Part shown: positions 30,940 to 45,900 of the stretch, one piece after another
How the letters are laid out: the number at the start of each line of letters is the position of its first letter
How positions within the stretch are numbered: the first letter of the stretch is position 1
Assembly: GCF_040183065.1 (NCBI RefSeq)
Contig: NC_091121.1
Location: 62,218,287-62,282,286, forward strand
Direction of reading: 5' to 3'
DNA length: 64,000 nt
Source: Periplaneta americana
Lineage: Eukaryota; Arthropoda; Insecta; Blattodea; Blattidae
Program-made: the position numbers and the translations under genes
The notes under the pieces: generated by a model
Told to the model about the DNA's origin: nothing
Seen by the model: the letters and a program-made list of their open reading frames with translations, nothing else
The model's database searches: none

Positions 30940-33900
30940 ATGGCGGAGTGCTTCGTAGAGATGAACGGGCAGACTCTTGCTTCTCCAAGGAAAAGACCAA
31001 GAAGAGACGATGTTTCGAAGGCGACAGTGGTTTTAGGAGCACAATGGGGTGACGAAGGAAAGGGGAAAGTTGTCGACATGTTGGCAATTGATGCAGATAT
31101 TGTATGTCGATGCCAGGTAAGGTACTGCAAAAACTCCGCGCCCATGGAATTGCAGTTTGCAAACCAAAGCTTGAAGGAATACCACGCGGTAATGTCCGGG
31201 CAACCCCTTTTCTTAGAATGTTGTTGATAATTTGTTATTCATATCTAGACGCACGGGTATACCGATGCATGTAACTGCCAATATTGTAGTCACTTATAAG
31301 TTAACGAAATTGTATATTGGAATGAAATAAGTAGGAAGTTGTGCATGTGATCATAGTGATTACGCGCCCAATTACAATTACATAAACTCCGCTTTTACTG
31401 AGGCCAAGTTTTGGATATATACAGCTGATTTCAGTGTTTTCATATAGAAGTCCTTTTGGTCGCAATTTTCATTTGCACGCAGCTACATAATTTCCAACTC
31501 TCCTAAACTCATATATTTTAAGATTGTTCGGATCAACGTCGCATGTGCAGAAATTTTTTTATTATAATGCGTTAAACATAAGTGTAGCTTGCGCTTATAT
31601 TGTGGTAATTTCCACTTTTCAGATTTTTTTTTTTAACTGCACATTCGATATGGTAGACCTACGTTTTCCTTGGGTTTTATGTGAAACCAAAATGTATGAT
31701 GTGCACTTTACTTATATAAAATGAATGCCGTAATGTATTTTTTTTTGCTGTACATTGCACGGTCCTATTTCTTATTACAGTCATAACGAAAAGTCTTGCT
31801 GTTGTAATTCTCCAGAAAAACTACACTTACCAATATAACATGCGAGAGGTTCAGCACGAATTAATGGGGAAGTGGCCCGTTTCCGTAGTATTCCATCCTG
31901 AACCTCTCAAGTGATATATTGATAACAAGTAAGGTGGGGGGAGGGGTAGGATTGCCATTTTTTTTAAGGAAATACGGGAGACTAAGGAATCGACAAAATT
32001 TCACATAGAAAATTGGCAGATTTTTCCGTTCAGTTACTAAAAAACGACTTATTCTACACTTCGGCATCTATGCTTGAATTAGTGTATTTTTAGACATTTT
32101 GTTTCGCGTAATGGTTGGAAGTCGACTGCAGTTTGCAGTTCTGATTTCAATAGATGTATCTTGCTCCTGTTTAAAAAATTATATGCCCAATTATTGTTCA
32201 AGAGATGAGACCCTTCTTTGTATGAGCATTACTACTTTATATGCTTAGAACAAACTAGCCAGTCTTTCTAAATTTATAATATTGTTATTGTTTGATTTTA
32301 AACGGGTGAGCATTAAAACCCATTTCTGGCCAGCATTACCTTCTACAAATACTGCACATTTTAAAGCATCTCTTGAACAACAAAATTCATTAGGCCTATA
32401 TAAACAATCATTGACGGCAAAATCAAATATTTAAAATAATGATTTTTACCTTATGCAAAAATAAGGAAGAAAATACGGAGCCAGGAGAAAGTTAAAAATT
32501 AGGGAAAAATACCGGAGATCCCGGGAAATACGAGAGATTGCTAACCCTAGGTGGGGGCTACAACAGTGCGTTAAAATAAACGGGTAATATCAAATGGCTC
32601 GATTTTTATGTTGAAAGTATTTGTGGGTGTTAACTAAAACCACGTGTTTATCACATCTAGGCCTTTATAGGTTAGTGAAATGTGGAAAATGCACGTCCTT
32701 TAGTGTAGCATTTCTGTAAAATTACCACCAAGTGTAATTACTGTGAAACAGTTATTGAACACAATTTAGACAGCTCCAGACATTATTAGCCACAGGCCAG
32801 CCGTATTGAGCGACACGTAAATAATCAAAAACTGACACATCGCAGCAGCAAAGGCTAATGTTAGGTTTGTTCATGCTAATGATTAAAGGGGAGCAAAGCC
32901 CTACAAATTTGTTCTTTAAATGGACATGCCATCTTGAGCAAAGTAAATAGATAGGTGTACGAGTAAGTAATTATGTTGTTGTTTAATAAAGTTCTTGATA
33001 ATTCTACATTTTTTCTTTAACAATTGCTTACTACACTACGAACAGTATGGAGTAGTAACCATGTGACTACTTTCCGGCACCCAGTACTTTGGTCTACCAC
33101 AGAATAAGCTAGAACTATTCACCTTCTGTACATAGTAATGAATAGCTGTATCACCGCCATACATATTGCCCTTATCAGATGTCATAAGTGAATGGGTCAC
33201 CATTTAAATATAAAACACGATTGTTAATTATGTCGAAATACCTCTTCTTTCGACAATCTCTATCTCCACAGGAACTAAGAATGCTTTCTTGCTGGTTTGA
33301 TCTAGGCTCCCAAAAACTCATTGTCCAGAAACTTCCACCTGGACCTCTTGAGCAAACTTAAGTACTTATATTACATGTCTCGTCAGCATGTATCATTATT
33401 GTGGCGATACATCCATTCATTACTATGTACAAGTAAAACCACGTGCTTAGTAAAGGTAGCCTCTTCACATGCCATGAAGATATTTGGGAGGCATGAAGAT
33501 AGAGACCCCTGCTTTATTGACATCGGTGCTAGAATGAGTTGATGTCGTTGATGCCATGCTCTGACTGCCTTTTACCCCTGAGAAAGACCTGATACTCAAT
33601 TTGACAGGAGTCTGAGTGAACCTTAGGGCCATTTTGGACGCGGGGGTGTGTGTGTGTGTGTGTGTTTTTTTTTCTCCCCATATTTTGATGGAAGGTCCAC
33701 AAATGTCCTAAGAGTTTCACAATTAGCCAGGTGCTCCATCTCCATGACCTCTTCTCGCCATTTTGGAAGTTTGGCAACGAGAAAATACCATCACCTTCTG
33801 GGATCGAACCGTGGACCTTCCAGTCATAGCCAGCTGCTCTACCAGCTGAGGTACCTGGCCACCAGGTGCTTAGTACTTTATACTATTCGTAGTAGGCTAT

Positions 33901-36900
33901 GCAATTGTTAAAGAAAAAAATGATGCCTCCTTTGGTATAAGTTCTTCTGTAGAATTCCAAATTCTTTAAAATTTCTAGCAGAGCCTTTGTCTAGAAAACT
34001 ATTCTTAGAGTGCAGGAATGATATTTTTTTTAAGGGATTAAATTTATCAGTAGATCATGATTGTGTAAGTAGATTAAGTTGTTTTGAAGATGATGGTTCC
34101 TCGAAACTTGCTGACTATACACCTGCAGTATACATGCGAGAGTGCACACTTACATAGGTATTCAACAAAAACATTCACTAGTATGAAGACATTTTTTAGA
34201 TCGAGTTGGGAACTTCTCCAGTATGACATGATAATGTACATGAATCATTGTGGCGCGTTTCTGAAAAGACACGTAAATAATGTTGTAAAACACAAAACAT
34301 TTAATTTAAATTTAAGAATCTATGTTCAGGGGGTTAAGTGAGTGACTTATTGGACGCTTGTTGTCCAATGTCTATGCATAGAAGCAAACTTAATCTGACC
34401 TTATTACGTGGTAATTTGTAGCTAAACTGTGGTAATTATTCTATGAAAGTAAATTGTTTAAAACATATTTTATTTACTACTAATTATTATTGCTAAGGAA
34501 ACGTGGCATAAAGTATGTATTGCATAAATGCATTCACATGCACACTAAACCTACATACTAAATAGAGGAAAAGTATATGATGAAATACATTTCTAGAATA
34601 TAGTAACATTCTAATGCTCTTGCTAAGAAGTCTTGGAGAGATTGTTTGAATCCCAAATACTGTGCTGCAAATGTTAGGAAAATAGTTATTTATTTAGCAG
34701 TACATTTTAAAATGTTGTAGAAAGCGTCATTAATGTTGAGCATTGTAGTTGCAAATGTTTTACTGCTGTTTTGAATGCATGTATGAAAAATTATTAGTAA
34801 TATACTACATGATTGAGAAAGATAATATATAATTAGGCAAATATACCTACCCTAAAAACTTCATTTTTTAATAAATATATTAATATTGTGATCAAAAGTT
34901 GACTATGTGAGCAAGTGCTTGCAGCTTATGTTCATATAATATGTGGTTTATGAAAGTAGGCCTTACATAAGTTGTTTGTTCGTAATATATTACTTAATTT
35001 ATTTAACGTGTTTGTACCTGTGACGATTCAGTGATGCGAAATTCAACATAAAAATTCTCGATCCTAACTTAATTGGTACAATCCGCACTGGTCAAAATAA
35101 ATGTAAGATATGTTTATTATTTAAGGCATACAAAGTGTGAGCTTCTCATTCCAAACTTCTCTGCTGATAAGTAACAATTATCTCTTATCATCGCGCAAGA
35201 TTTGTTGAGAGCTGTTATGTGAGATTATTGCAGCAGACTATGTTCTCACAAACTATGGAATAAGATAAGTTCTGTGGGAAAGTACACAGTCTTGTGTAAT
35301 TAAGACTAAAATGAGAAATGACTGTGACTACTGCAACGTTTAGCTGCAAAAAAATACAGGCTGTTAATGAACAACACCAAAATGTTATCACTGAATAGGC
35401 TATAGAGAGATCTTAGATAAAACAACTTGAAATACGGAACCATTGGTTCTGTGGATTCGAATTTCTGTTATGGAATAAAATCTCCAAAGGGTATGCACGC
35501 CACTGACTTCTACCATTTAAAATCCTATAAAAAATAGTGGAGTTACATTTTAAAGGCAAGAAACTTAAGATGAAATACACTGTAATTCCATACATAAAGA
35601 TACAATGAAGGGAAAATTAAATTGAAGTATATGGTTTTCACAGAAATTGCTGGAACTGGTGGCCTCCAGCAGCAATACAGAGACGACATTGATGCAGATA
35701 AGAGTTTCGTATACTGTCAAAGATTCCTGGCATAACAAATAAATTCACAGCCTATGATTATGATAGATATCTCGTAACACTAGGAAATAAGTAGAACCGC
35801 AACTATTGTAAACAGAATGAGTTTCGATTTCAACACTAATGCAGTGGCGTGCAATCTGTATATTTTGCAGATTATGATAATGTTAAATTATGGCAATACT
35901 GTTGAAGAATGATTAGCATTGTAGTTTCTCTCGATTACTAAGAAAGCGTCAAGTCATTCTAATACAAATTGTAGTCCCAATTTCACTTTACTAGTGATTT
36001 CTGAGTACAAAATTGTATTTATTAATTTAGTGCCTTGTACCATAGATACATTTTTTTTTACGTTGGTGACCATGGGTTCCCTATCTACCTCAAGTTGCTT
36101 GTCTTGAACCCTTCTATACTTACTGAATATTTTTCTGTGTTGTATATTGCTATCAAATAATAGATAAGATTTCTGTTATCTGAAAGTGGTGCAGAGAAAT
36201 GATGTAAGATCCCTTTGTATATATTTACATTATGTCAGTGGTTCTCAAAGTGGAGTCCATAGACCCTGGGAGTCGCCGAAAGTTATTCTGGGGGTCTAGG
36301 TAGAAAAATTCTTTTCTTCCTTCAGAAGGATTTTTTATATAGGCCTATAGGCCTATTTTGTTAATTTTTTCCTTCAGAAGGATTTTTACATTTTATGTGA
36401 CAATGTCTCAAGGGCATTGGCTGTTGGTATAACTTTTAAATTCGTTCAATTCAGTGGCATGGCGTGGGAATTTCCTGGGTGTTGCCAATTCGAAAATGAT
36501 ACCACAGTCGAGGAGAGGATGAATTTCTTTCGAGCGTTCTACTAACATTTTACGAAAAAAAAAAAATCTTCCTTCCAAAAACAATATGCAATGTATAGAA
36601 TTATACGAAGAATAATAGAATTATAGGAATAGTAATAATAAATGTGGAAAAAATTTCCAGAAAGTACTATATTTGAAGATCCGGCAGAAGTTGTGTTGCG
36701 TCTACTTGTACTTCAATTCAATTCATCGATAACTGTGACTTATTGGACACGTTTGTTGATTCATCTATGATTAAAGCAATAAAACGTGTTTCACTAATTT
36801 CTCTTTTAATTAAAAGAAAACGCGAAAAAAACATTCAATTAAGTCATTCTGAATGTCATTTGATGTCCCAGAAAACACAGTAACAATCTGAAGGTAGTGA

Positions 36901-39900
36901 TCTAAATTATTGTCCTCAGTTTAAGCAAGGAGGTGTAAAAGTTCCACAGAATTGCCTCTGTTGACAGAGCTATCGGACTCATCCCTACCCCTAAACGGAA
37001 GTTCTTGCTGGGCCAAGTAACACACTGCACTTAGTCTATTAAACGAGACATTACATATCTGTTTTTTTAGGCAACTTCATTGTATTTTTCTGTTGATTTT
37101 TAAATGCCTCGCTTAATGAGAAGTCTATTCTCGTTTTGCCAAAACACGCTAGAAAAACAACGGATGCAACGTAATTTTTATAATTTTCATGATGTGCGCG
37201 TAGCACATGGAAACTATCCATATTCTTGATATCATCTTTGGTCCAGAAGTTTCCACTTGAAAAAAGTAAACATGGCCAGCAAAAGAGTCGTGATAATTTT
37301 GCACTACCGCACAGCTATCATGATACATTAAAATGTCTTTCAAAACCTCCACATATTGCTACTTATTCACTGTGTTGAACAGATTGTAATTTTGCTGACA
37401 AGTAAAAGAAATAAAACCTCCATGTGATTTAGTCTTCAAGTCTTTTAATTCAGGAGTTGGTCTGCCATTCAAAATAGTATTACTTTTTCTCACTAAATGT
37501 ACGTGATCCTAAAGAATGGTTTAAAAGTCACAATCATAGGAGAATACTTCATCAGTAATTTAGAAGCCATACTTGGGAAGTGAGGGGAAAGGAAGAATAA
37601 CACACATTTGCCTTTATGTCTAACCTGCAAATAATCGCGTTACAGTCACACCATGGCACTGAAAGTTACTGACACCCAATCTTGGTGAGTTTGCCGTTGA
37701 AGCACTGCAGGCAACATGTGGCATAAATCGGAAACATTGAAGTGTTGTGTATGTATCAGTTCAATTTTTCGGCGCTAGATATCTTTTCACCGGCAACGTA
37801 GACGCCATGGCCCCTGGGTCAATTGTTGTCGACAAATTGTGTTATTACACATTATAAGAGTATAAGAAGAATGTTTTATGTGACAATACCTGAAGGACAT
37901 TGGCCGTTGTTGGTACAACTTGTAAATTCGTTCGACATTTTATAAGTTTTGTCTATGGTTGATCATTGGCTTAAACGTCGTCATAATATGGATGATGGTG
38001 AATTCTGAGATTATTTTCTGGTTCCTAATTCTAATAATATGTGCATTCAAAGCCCCTTTATCAACCATGAAGACCCACAATCTCACCGAAAAGTAGAAAG
38101 ATCTGCTTGTTGAGTTATTGCATGACACTGCTTGGAAAAACTTTTAAGGAAATCCAGCTTTTCATTTTTGGCTGAAAGTTCATGTGAAACATAAAGAAAT
38201 CTCAGAACACGCTTGAAACATTTAATGACTTTCCCGTGACTTATTTGTGTGAGCAGGAGTTTCCTACTCTTTCATATATCAAAACTGTTAAAAGAAACCG
38301 AGTAAATGCACGACAGACTTGAGATTAAAGACAACTAGCATTCATCCTATATGTAAAAACATTTTAAGCACAAAAAAAGGGTTCCATTATTTTCACTGAA
38401 GTAGTGAAACTTCTAAAAATATAGTCACTGGTATAACTCACCCAGCAGAGGTGCTTGCCTTCTAATCTGGAGCTGCGTTCGAGCGTGGGTTCGATTTCCG
38501 CTTGGGCTTATTATCTGGTTGGGTTTTTTCTGAGGTTTTCCCCATCCATAAGGCGATGTCAGGTTAATCTATAGTGAATCCTCAGCCTCATCTTGCGAAA
38601 TACCATCTCCTTATCACCAATTCCATCGACCCTAAATAACCCAGTAGTTGATACAGCATCGTTAAATAACAAGAAGAAACTTCTAAAAATATACTTCGAT
38701 TTTTTTTTTCAGCAGAATATTATACAAAGAAAGTATTGAAAGTAGAGTATTGTTTTGATTTACTATTTTTAATATCAACTCTGCTATAACATATCAATGA
38801 AGGCCTACTTTTTTAAAGATAGTATAGGTATATTATTTACATTTCGTTTAATTAAATCCAATACTGATCCGGTTTTGGAAAACATAACAAATATCATATC
38901 ATTACTCATATTCACTCATTATTAACTCAAAATCTAACCTACCCATCATTGCACTGACAACTTTGAAGGGGTCCGTGAAAATACTGATCTATGGAAAGGA
39001 GGTCTGGAGTGCTAAAGAGTTTGTGAACCACTGTGATTCCAATTACATTTAATTTTAACAGGTTTTTTTTAGGAATGAGAAGGTCAGTTGTGCGATATTT
39101 TAATTATAGGTACAAATTAAAAGCATATCATTCAGCCAGTAAGTTTGATTTCATACTTGATGAAATGAAATGTTTTTGTGCATAATTGAAACAATATGAA
39201 AATAATTGGTAACGCTCCATTTATGTTAGAGTCGAAATATAACGAGATATGCAGTGCTAACTAGTTATAGTTTTCTGGAAATTACTATAATTAGCAGGCA
39301 TTCTAGTACATAAGTGCTGAATTGATCTCATAATTCTTGGTACCATATGAGTGTTACCGACACAGACGAAAACAGACGAATGCACATTTCAATAATGTTT
39401 ACTTAGGAGTGTGCTACAATACATTATTGAACAGTAAGTTTTATATTTTCCACTTATATCTTATTAAGGTTCATAGCTGGTTTGGCTACCTTATTTTCTA
39501 TTATCTTAACATAAAACTTTTCCTGTAATAAATAATATGAACTTCAAACAAAAATTCAAAGTTTTGTATATTATGATGCCTGTGACAGTTTTGGAAGAAT
39601 GTTCAGAAGTGTGGAGTATTTTATTAGCAGGTGAACCATTTGAAATTCTTAGGCCTGTCGTAGGTGTTCCTTTAGAAATATTACCAAAGTTTGTATTTGC
39701 ACAAAGTAGTAGTTTAGTTATTAGCATATAGCAATCTTAAGTCCAAATGAATTTCAACTCGTGTAGTGTGAAAAGAACTTTGTAGACCATACTGGTGACT
39801 ATGTAGGCCTATTCTCTTTCTATCAAAACTCTAGAACAAATAAGTCTCGTTTCGGTAATTGAACTTATAAAATGTTTCACAACAGAGTAGAAACATGGAT

Positions 39901-42900
39901 GCATTTTTAAGATACAAATATGTAAAACTTTCTTTTGAGGTTAAATTAGTATTAAGTGAAACGTAAATTTAGTATTGTTGTTTAGTCAACTGTCTGAAGA
40001 CAGGTTTGAACCTCATAAGTGACACCAATAAGGCATCACTCCTTACGTTTGTGTTGCAGGGAGGTAACAATGCAGGCCACACTGTTGTTGTTGAAGACCG
40101 TGAATACGACTTTCATCTTCTACCAAGTGGTATCATTAATCCCAAGTGCAAGAGTATTATTGGTAAGAATTTCTTCTTTTGCTATTGTGAGGATGAATTT
40201 CCTTATGCTTTATATTGCCCTATGAATGAATTTGTGTGTAGGTAATGGTGTTGTCATCCACCTGCCTGGGCTATTTGATGAGTTGGAGAAAAATGAGGCT
40301 AAAGGCCTCAAAAACTGGAAAGATCGCCTGGTTATCTCAGACAGAGCTCACATTGTTTTTGATTTCCATCAGGTAAAATTTGGGCTAGGTTTAATCATTC
40401 AGTTTTTCAATACCATGGTTTGGCGGAATAATTGAACTTTTGATTGTGTTACAGCAAGTTGATGGACTACAGGAATTGGAAAAAGGCAAGAAGTCTCTTG
40501 GCACCACAAAGAAGGGTATTGGTCCCACATATTCATCCAAAGCTACACGTAATGGTATTCGTATAGCTGATCTGCTTGGAGACTACAGTCAGTTCATGGA
40601 AAAGTTAGTACATCTAAACTTGAGCTAGACAGAGAATGTGTCCGAGAGTTACAAGTTTTGTACAACATTACTGGTTTAGCATGCATTCGCAAATGTATAG
40701 AATGCAAACTGATGTAGAATTGGTAGACAAGTTGCCATGTCAACCTAAACTGATGCATTTTAGAAAATGGTTGCAGAAATGTAATTCTCTTCTGATTCAC
40801 TCATTTAAGTTTGCAAATGAGTTAAATCACGTGCTTACTAGCATTGTAAAACTGTCGGGCACATTCTTTTTATTACTTACTTACAAATAGCTTTTGAGGA
40901 ACCCGGGGGTTCATTGCCACCCTCACATAAGTTCGCCATCGGTCTCTATCCTGTGCAAGATTAATCTATTCTCTGTCATCATATCCCACCTCCCTCAAAT
41001 CCATTTTTATATTATACTCCCATCTACGTCTCGTGGCTTTTGGTGTTCCAAATAAGCACTTTAGTACGATTCTTGGCATCTCTCATTGCAGTCCCTACCA
41101 GGAGATCCGATTGAGGGACTATTTTACCTCCGGAGAATTTTACACTGAGGTACACACCCCTACTCTGGCTACTAGCAACAGGGATCTATAATGAACACCA
41201 ATCAAAATACCCCTCATTTCTCGTGAAAAACAACAACTGAATAGACTACAGTGGACTATAGTGGATTTTATGTTATCAGAAAAACAGCTGGATTCATTAA
41301 GAAGATTGATTGATTGATCTACATCTCGGCCTCCCCAAAGGTTTTTTTCCCTCCAGCCTCCCAACTCAAGCACTATATGCATTTCTGGATTTGCCCATAT
41401 GTGCTACATGCTCTGCCCATTCAAACGTCTGGAATTTGCCTGTAACTTCGTCCCTTTTAGCCTCAAATATTTTCCTAAGAACCTTATTCTCAAACACCCT
41501 TAATCTCTGTTCCTCTCTCAAAGTGAGAGTCCAAGCTTCACAACCATACAGAACAACCGGTAATATAACTGTTTTATAAATTCTAACTTTCAAATTTTTT
41601 GACAGATTAGATGACAAAAGCTTCTCAACCGAATAATAACAGGCATTTCCCTTATTTATTCTGCGTTTAATTTCATCCCGAGTGTCATTTATATTTGTTA
41701 CTGTTGCTCCAAGATATTTGAATTTTTCCACCTCTTCGAAAGATAAATCTCCAATTTTTATATTTCCATTTCCATTATTTCACATATATATATTGTTTGT
41801 AACATAAAACATTACTTTTGTCTCAAAACTGTATTTAGATTTTATAGAAATTTTTCGTTAATGATGTCAATTTTCTTGATATATTCCGAACATGTTTCCA
41901 TTTCATGGCACTGAATTTCATGTGTACATGATGGAGTCGGTAATTTGGAGGACTGCAACTATTGGGTGATGGTGGATAAAAGGAGCTGTAATGAGTAAGA
42001 GTGATCTTTTACCTGGCGGAGATTAAGGAATGAAATACATCAAAGAGCTGCTTTAGAAGAATTGTTAATATTTGAAACTAAAACATATCTGCAAGATTTT
42101 TTAGCTCATGATTATTCGATTTCTAGTACTGAATAACATTCCGAATCCATTTCTTGGTTTGAGTTGCACAATGGGCAGTTAATGTGTCTAGATTTGTAGA
42201 TTGCACTTTGGCAAACTATAAAGAAGGTTTATCAAAGGCTACTACTTCACAGTGAAGTTAATGACCTCTATGGGAAGATGTATGAAACCTAATCTTCACT
42301 TTTATGGTATAATTCAGTTACACCTAAGCAAGGAGGTTTTCCGACATGAGGTACACTTTGTGAAAACTCTTGAGACATGGACTACAGCAGTGGAAGAATC
42401 TAAAAGAAAAGAATTGTCTATGTTTGCAGAAATGTAGAAATCTGAGAGTTCATTTTTGGAAATTATGGTGATTGGGAATAGCCCATAGGTATGAAAGCCT
42501 TTAATGTTCCATTTCACATTCACTATTAAGTAACATTTCCTTTAATATTAATTATTGTGCTTGTGTTTTGTGTGTTGTATTGAAACCTTGTGATTATTCT
42601 ATTACATATTACTGTTCGAATGAACCAGTATTTTTGCAACCTGTGTAGGAGATTGGTGTTTTCCTTCTTTGCCTCACCCTATCGAAATTTATATTTTGGC
42701 ATATATCTGAATTGTGCAATCTTATATACAAGTTAGTTGCATAAATTTCATTTATAAACTTGATTCATGTTATGACACTTATCTTTCATTATTTTCTTTG
42801 GTGGATTCATACATAATTTATGCGCCATGTTGACAGGTTCCAAGGTTTGGCATCAGTGTACCAACGCATGTTCCCAGATTTACAAGTGGATGTTGAAGCA

Positions 42901-45900
42901 GAGCTTATCAGATACAAAGCCTTTGCAGAACGCATCCGACCATATGTGGTGGAGTCAGTATCCTATTTAAATTCTGCTCTGAGAAACGGACAGAAGGTGT
43001 TAGTTGAAGGAGCCAATGCAGCCATGCTTGACATTGACTTTGGTATATACGTTTTTGTATTTTTATGATATGACTTGAAAATGAAATGTTATTACAAACC
43101 GTTACATGGAAAATTAAGAGCAAAGCCAGTGGGAATTGATCCCTAATAAAAAAGTCAGAGTTACAAAATCTCCATGTTGTGGTATGTTTATGATGCGAAT
43201 TCTTCCCAGTAGTATGATGATTTGGTTGTAACTACAAACAATTTTGTATAAATAGTGACTTAATATACTCTTCTTCAAAATATTCATGCGAGTACAAGCA
43301 AATTCTTGAGATGAGGAGGACTCTTTAGAGTTTTGCATTTTCAAGTGTACCTTAAAGATGCTATAGTAATATATTTATATCAAATTCACACAAAACAAGA
43401 CAATGATTCAATACTATATATTTAATTAGAATTACATTTCATCAGTGCATTTAAATAGATAATAAACAGACAACATAAATGCCATAAAAACTTCTTTATA
43501 ACATACAGGTAGCTCATCCAGTATCACATTTTCCAAAAACAACCTTACACCACAGTCTAGTATATACAGTCACGAAGCTCAATACGTAGGAAATATGCAT
43601 CCATAGATAGTTGCTAACCACTAGGATCGCTACTATCGCCTCATCACAGACAATGCAAAATAGTACTTGCACAGTCTATTGTTCCTAGTACCTTCAACAA
43701 CTCAAGCTTCGTGACTGTATATACCAGACTGTGCTTACACTGAAAGCTTAAAAATGTAAAAATTACGCAGCTGATAAGGGTTGCTATGGAAATGCAAACA
43801 AATGCAGGAATAAAGATTGCGTGGCTAACGAGAAAGACAGGCTTCGGCACGAACTGGAGTCACGTGATTATCATGGTCTAATCATGGCCATCTAGACAAT
43901 TACCTAATAAAAATACATCTTCAAAGTTTTAGAAGACAAAGGAATTGCTATATTAAACTCATGTTATACGTGCATTTTTATATAAACTTGTGCATTGTTG
44001 ATAATGTTATGACTAAGAATGTTGTTGTTGTTGTTTTCTAATGCCAGGCGTTTGACAATAAAGTCATTTGACCTCTTGCACTCCAATATTTTTTCAAAGA
44101 TATTATCATAACCAGCCACTGAAGCACAGATTTTGAGGTGTTCCGAATCCATTTCTTGGTTTGAGTTGCACAATGGACAGTTAGGGGACTGATATATTCC
44201 AATTCTATGCAGGTGTTTGGCCAAACAATCATGGCCTGTTGCCAATCTAAATGCAGCTACAGACGATTTTCGTGGTTGACTAAGAATGTGATGTTGCGCC
44301 ATAGCCTGTCTTTCTTGTTAGCCACATAAAGATTGTATATCGTCATGTGAATGCAAGAACTAAGTAACTCGAAATTTGCGTTTTTTAGTTACCTCTTTTA
44401 TAGCATAGCAAAAATCGCACAAAATGTAATGCAAGAACTAGGTAACTGATCGAACGATACCAGAGACATCTATTTTCCAATATAACAAATAGGTAAAAGA
44501 AAACGAGACATATTCCCTAGTGCAATAAATAAGTAAATAGGCAATGTCACAAATATGAAAAATCAAGTTACCTAGTTCTTGCATTCAGGTGACGATATGA
44601 TCTCACCATGTTTTATAAATAATGCTCAGAAAATAGGGATCAACTCTGGCTGGCCCATTTTAATTTTTCAAAAGACTTAATTGTTGCGGAACTGAATTGT
44701 TTGATATTTTCATAAATAACTTTCGGTTTGCTGCAGGAACCTACCCCTACGTAACTTCTTCCAACTGTAGTATAGGAGGTGTATGCACAGGTCTAGGACT
44801 GCCTCCTTGTAATATTGGTGATGTTATTGGTGTAGTGAAGGCATACACTACCCGAGTAGGAGATGGACCTTTTCCTACAGAATTGCTGGATGTAAGTTGA
44901 CAGCAATAAGAGAGAAAGAAATGTTGATGTATCATTGTGTTACATCGAAATTTATTAAACATGCGTGTAATAATTAATGAAATGTTTCAAAGTAAATTTT
45001 TGTAAGACATTATAATGTATTCATTATACTATATTTTGATAATTATTTATCAGGCTACTGGGGACCTGCTACAGACACGAGGCAGTGAAGTTGGTGTAAC
45101 AACAAAGAGGAAACGACGTTGTGGTTGGTTGGACTTGGTTCTACTTCAGTTCACAACAATGGTGAATGGCTACAGTGCGTAAGTATTGCAACGGTTGGCC
45201 TCTATTTACTTTGTATAGCTGGTAAAAATGATAAGTAAACAATACTTAAACAATTAAGTATTACCCTGCCGTCGAAAGGTATGATAGGGTCGACTGTCTC
45301 TTTGGTAAGGTGGTACAAAGAAAACACTCCATATAAATCATCAACTCCTCTGTTCACATTTATTAATAACACTATAGAAAAATGGAAATGAACCAAGGTC
45401 TCCAGTAAAAATACAATCACTGATAATTCACCAATGCATCGGAACTGGCTTGCCACTAAAGGTCACTGAACTGGCATTCACCATTACACAAACTAGTAAC
45501 ACCATCTGTACTCACAGATTGTAATTATAAGTAACTTGCTAGACAAGTTCCAACTTGTCTGATATGGCAGAAAGACACTAATACACAACCAAACACAACC
45601 AATGTAAAATCCCTTGACGAATGCCAGCTTATTCATGTATAATCTCATACTCCATATGAAATCAAAATCTTTCTACTAATCATAATAAACTTAACCTTAC
45701 TGACATATAAAAACCTGTTATGATTTCTGGTAGACCAGTCTCGAAACCAACTCAACAATGGTCTCTCTTTAACACTCACGCCTCCATAATCACACAGAAT
45801 ACTTCACTGCAGCTCGGCTACGTTTCTACCTGTAGTAAGTCACAAACCCCGTTTGATCTCAGACTACAGCAGTCCATGTCCCTCCCGAACTGGGTTATCC

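Noticed and set aside
37149-38128. Minus-strand open frames in the hAT-Charlie fossil
   Set aside because: The transposase remains are on the plus strand; these frames are shadows.
39506-39731. Overlapping open frames on both strands in AdSS intron 1
   Set aside because: No domain, no splice logic, and equal openness on both strands suggests chance.
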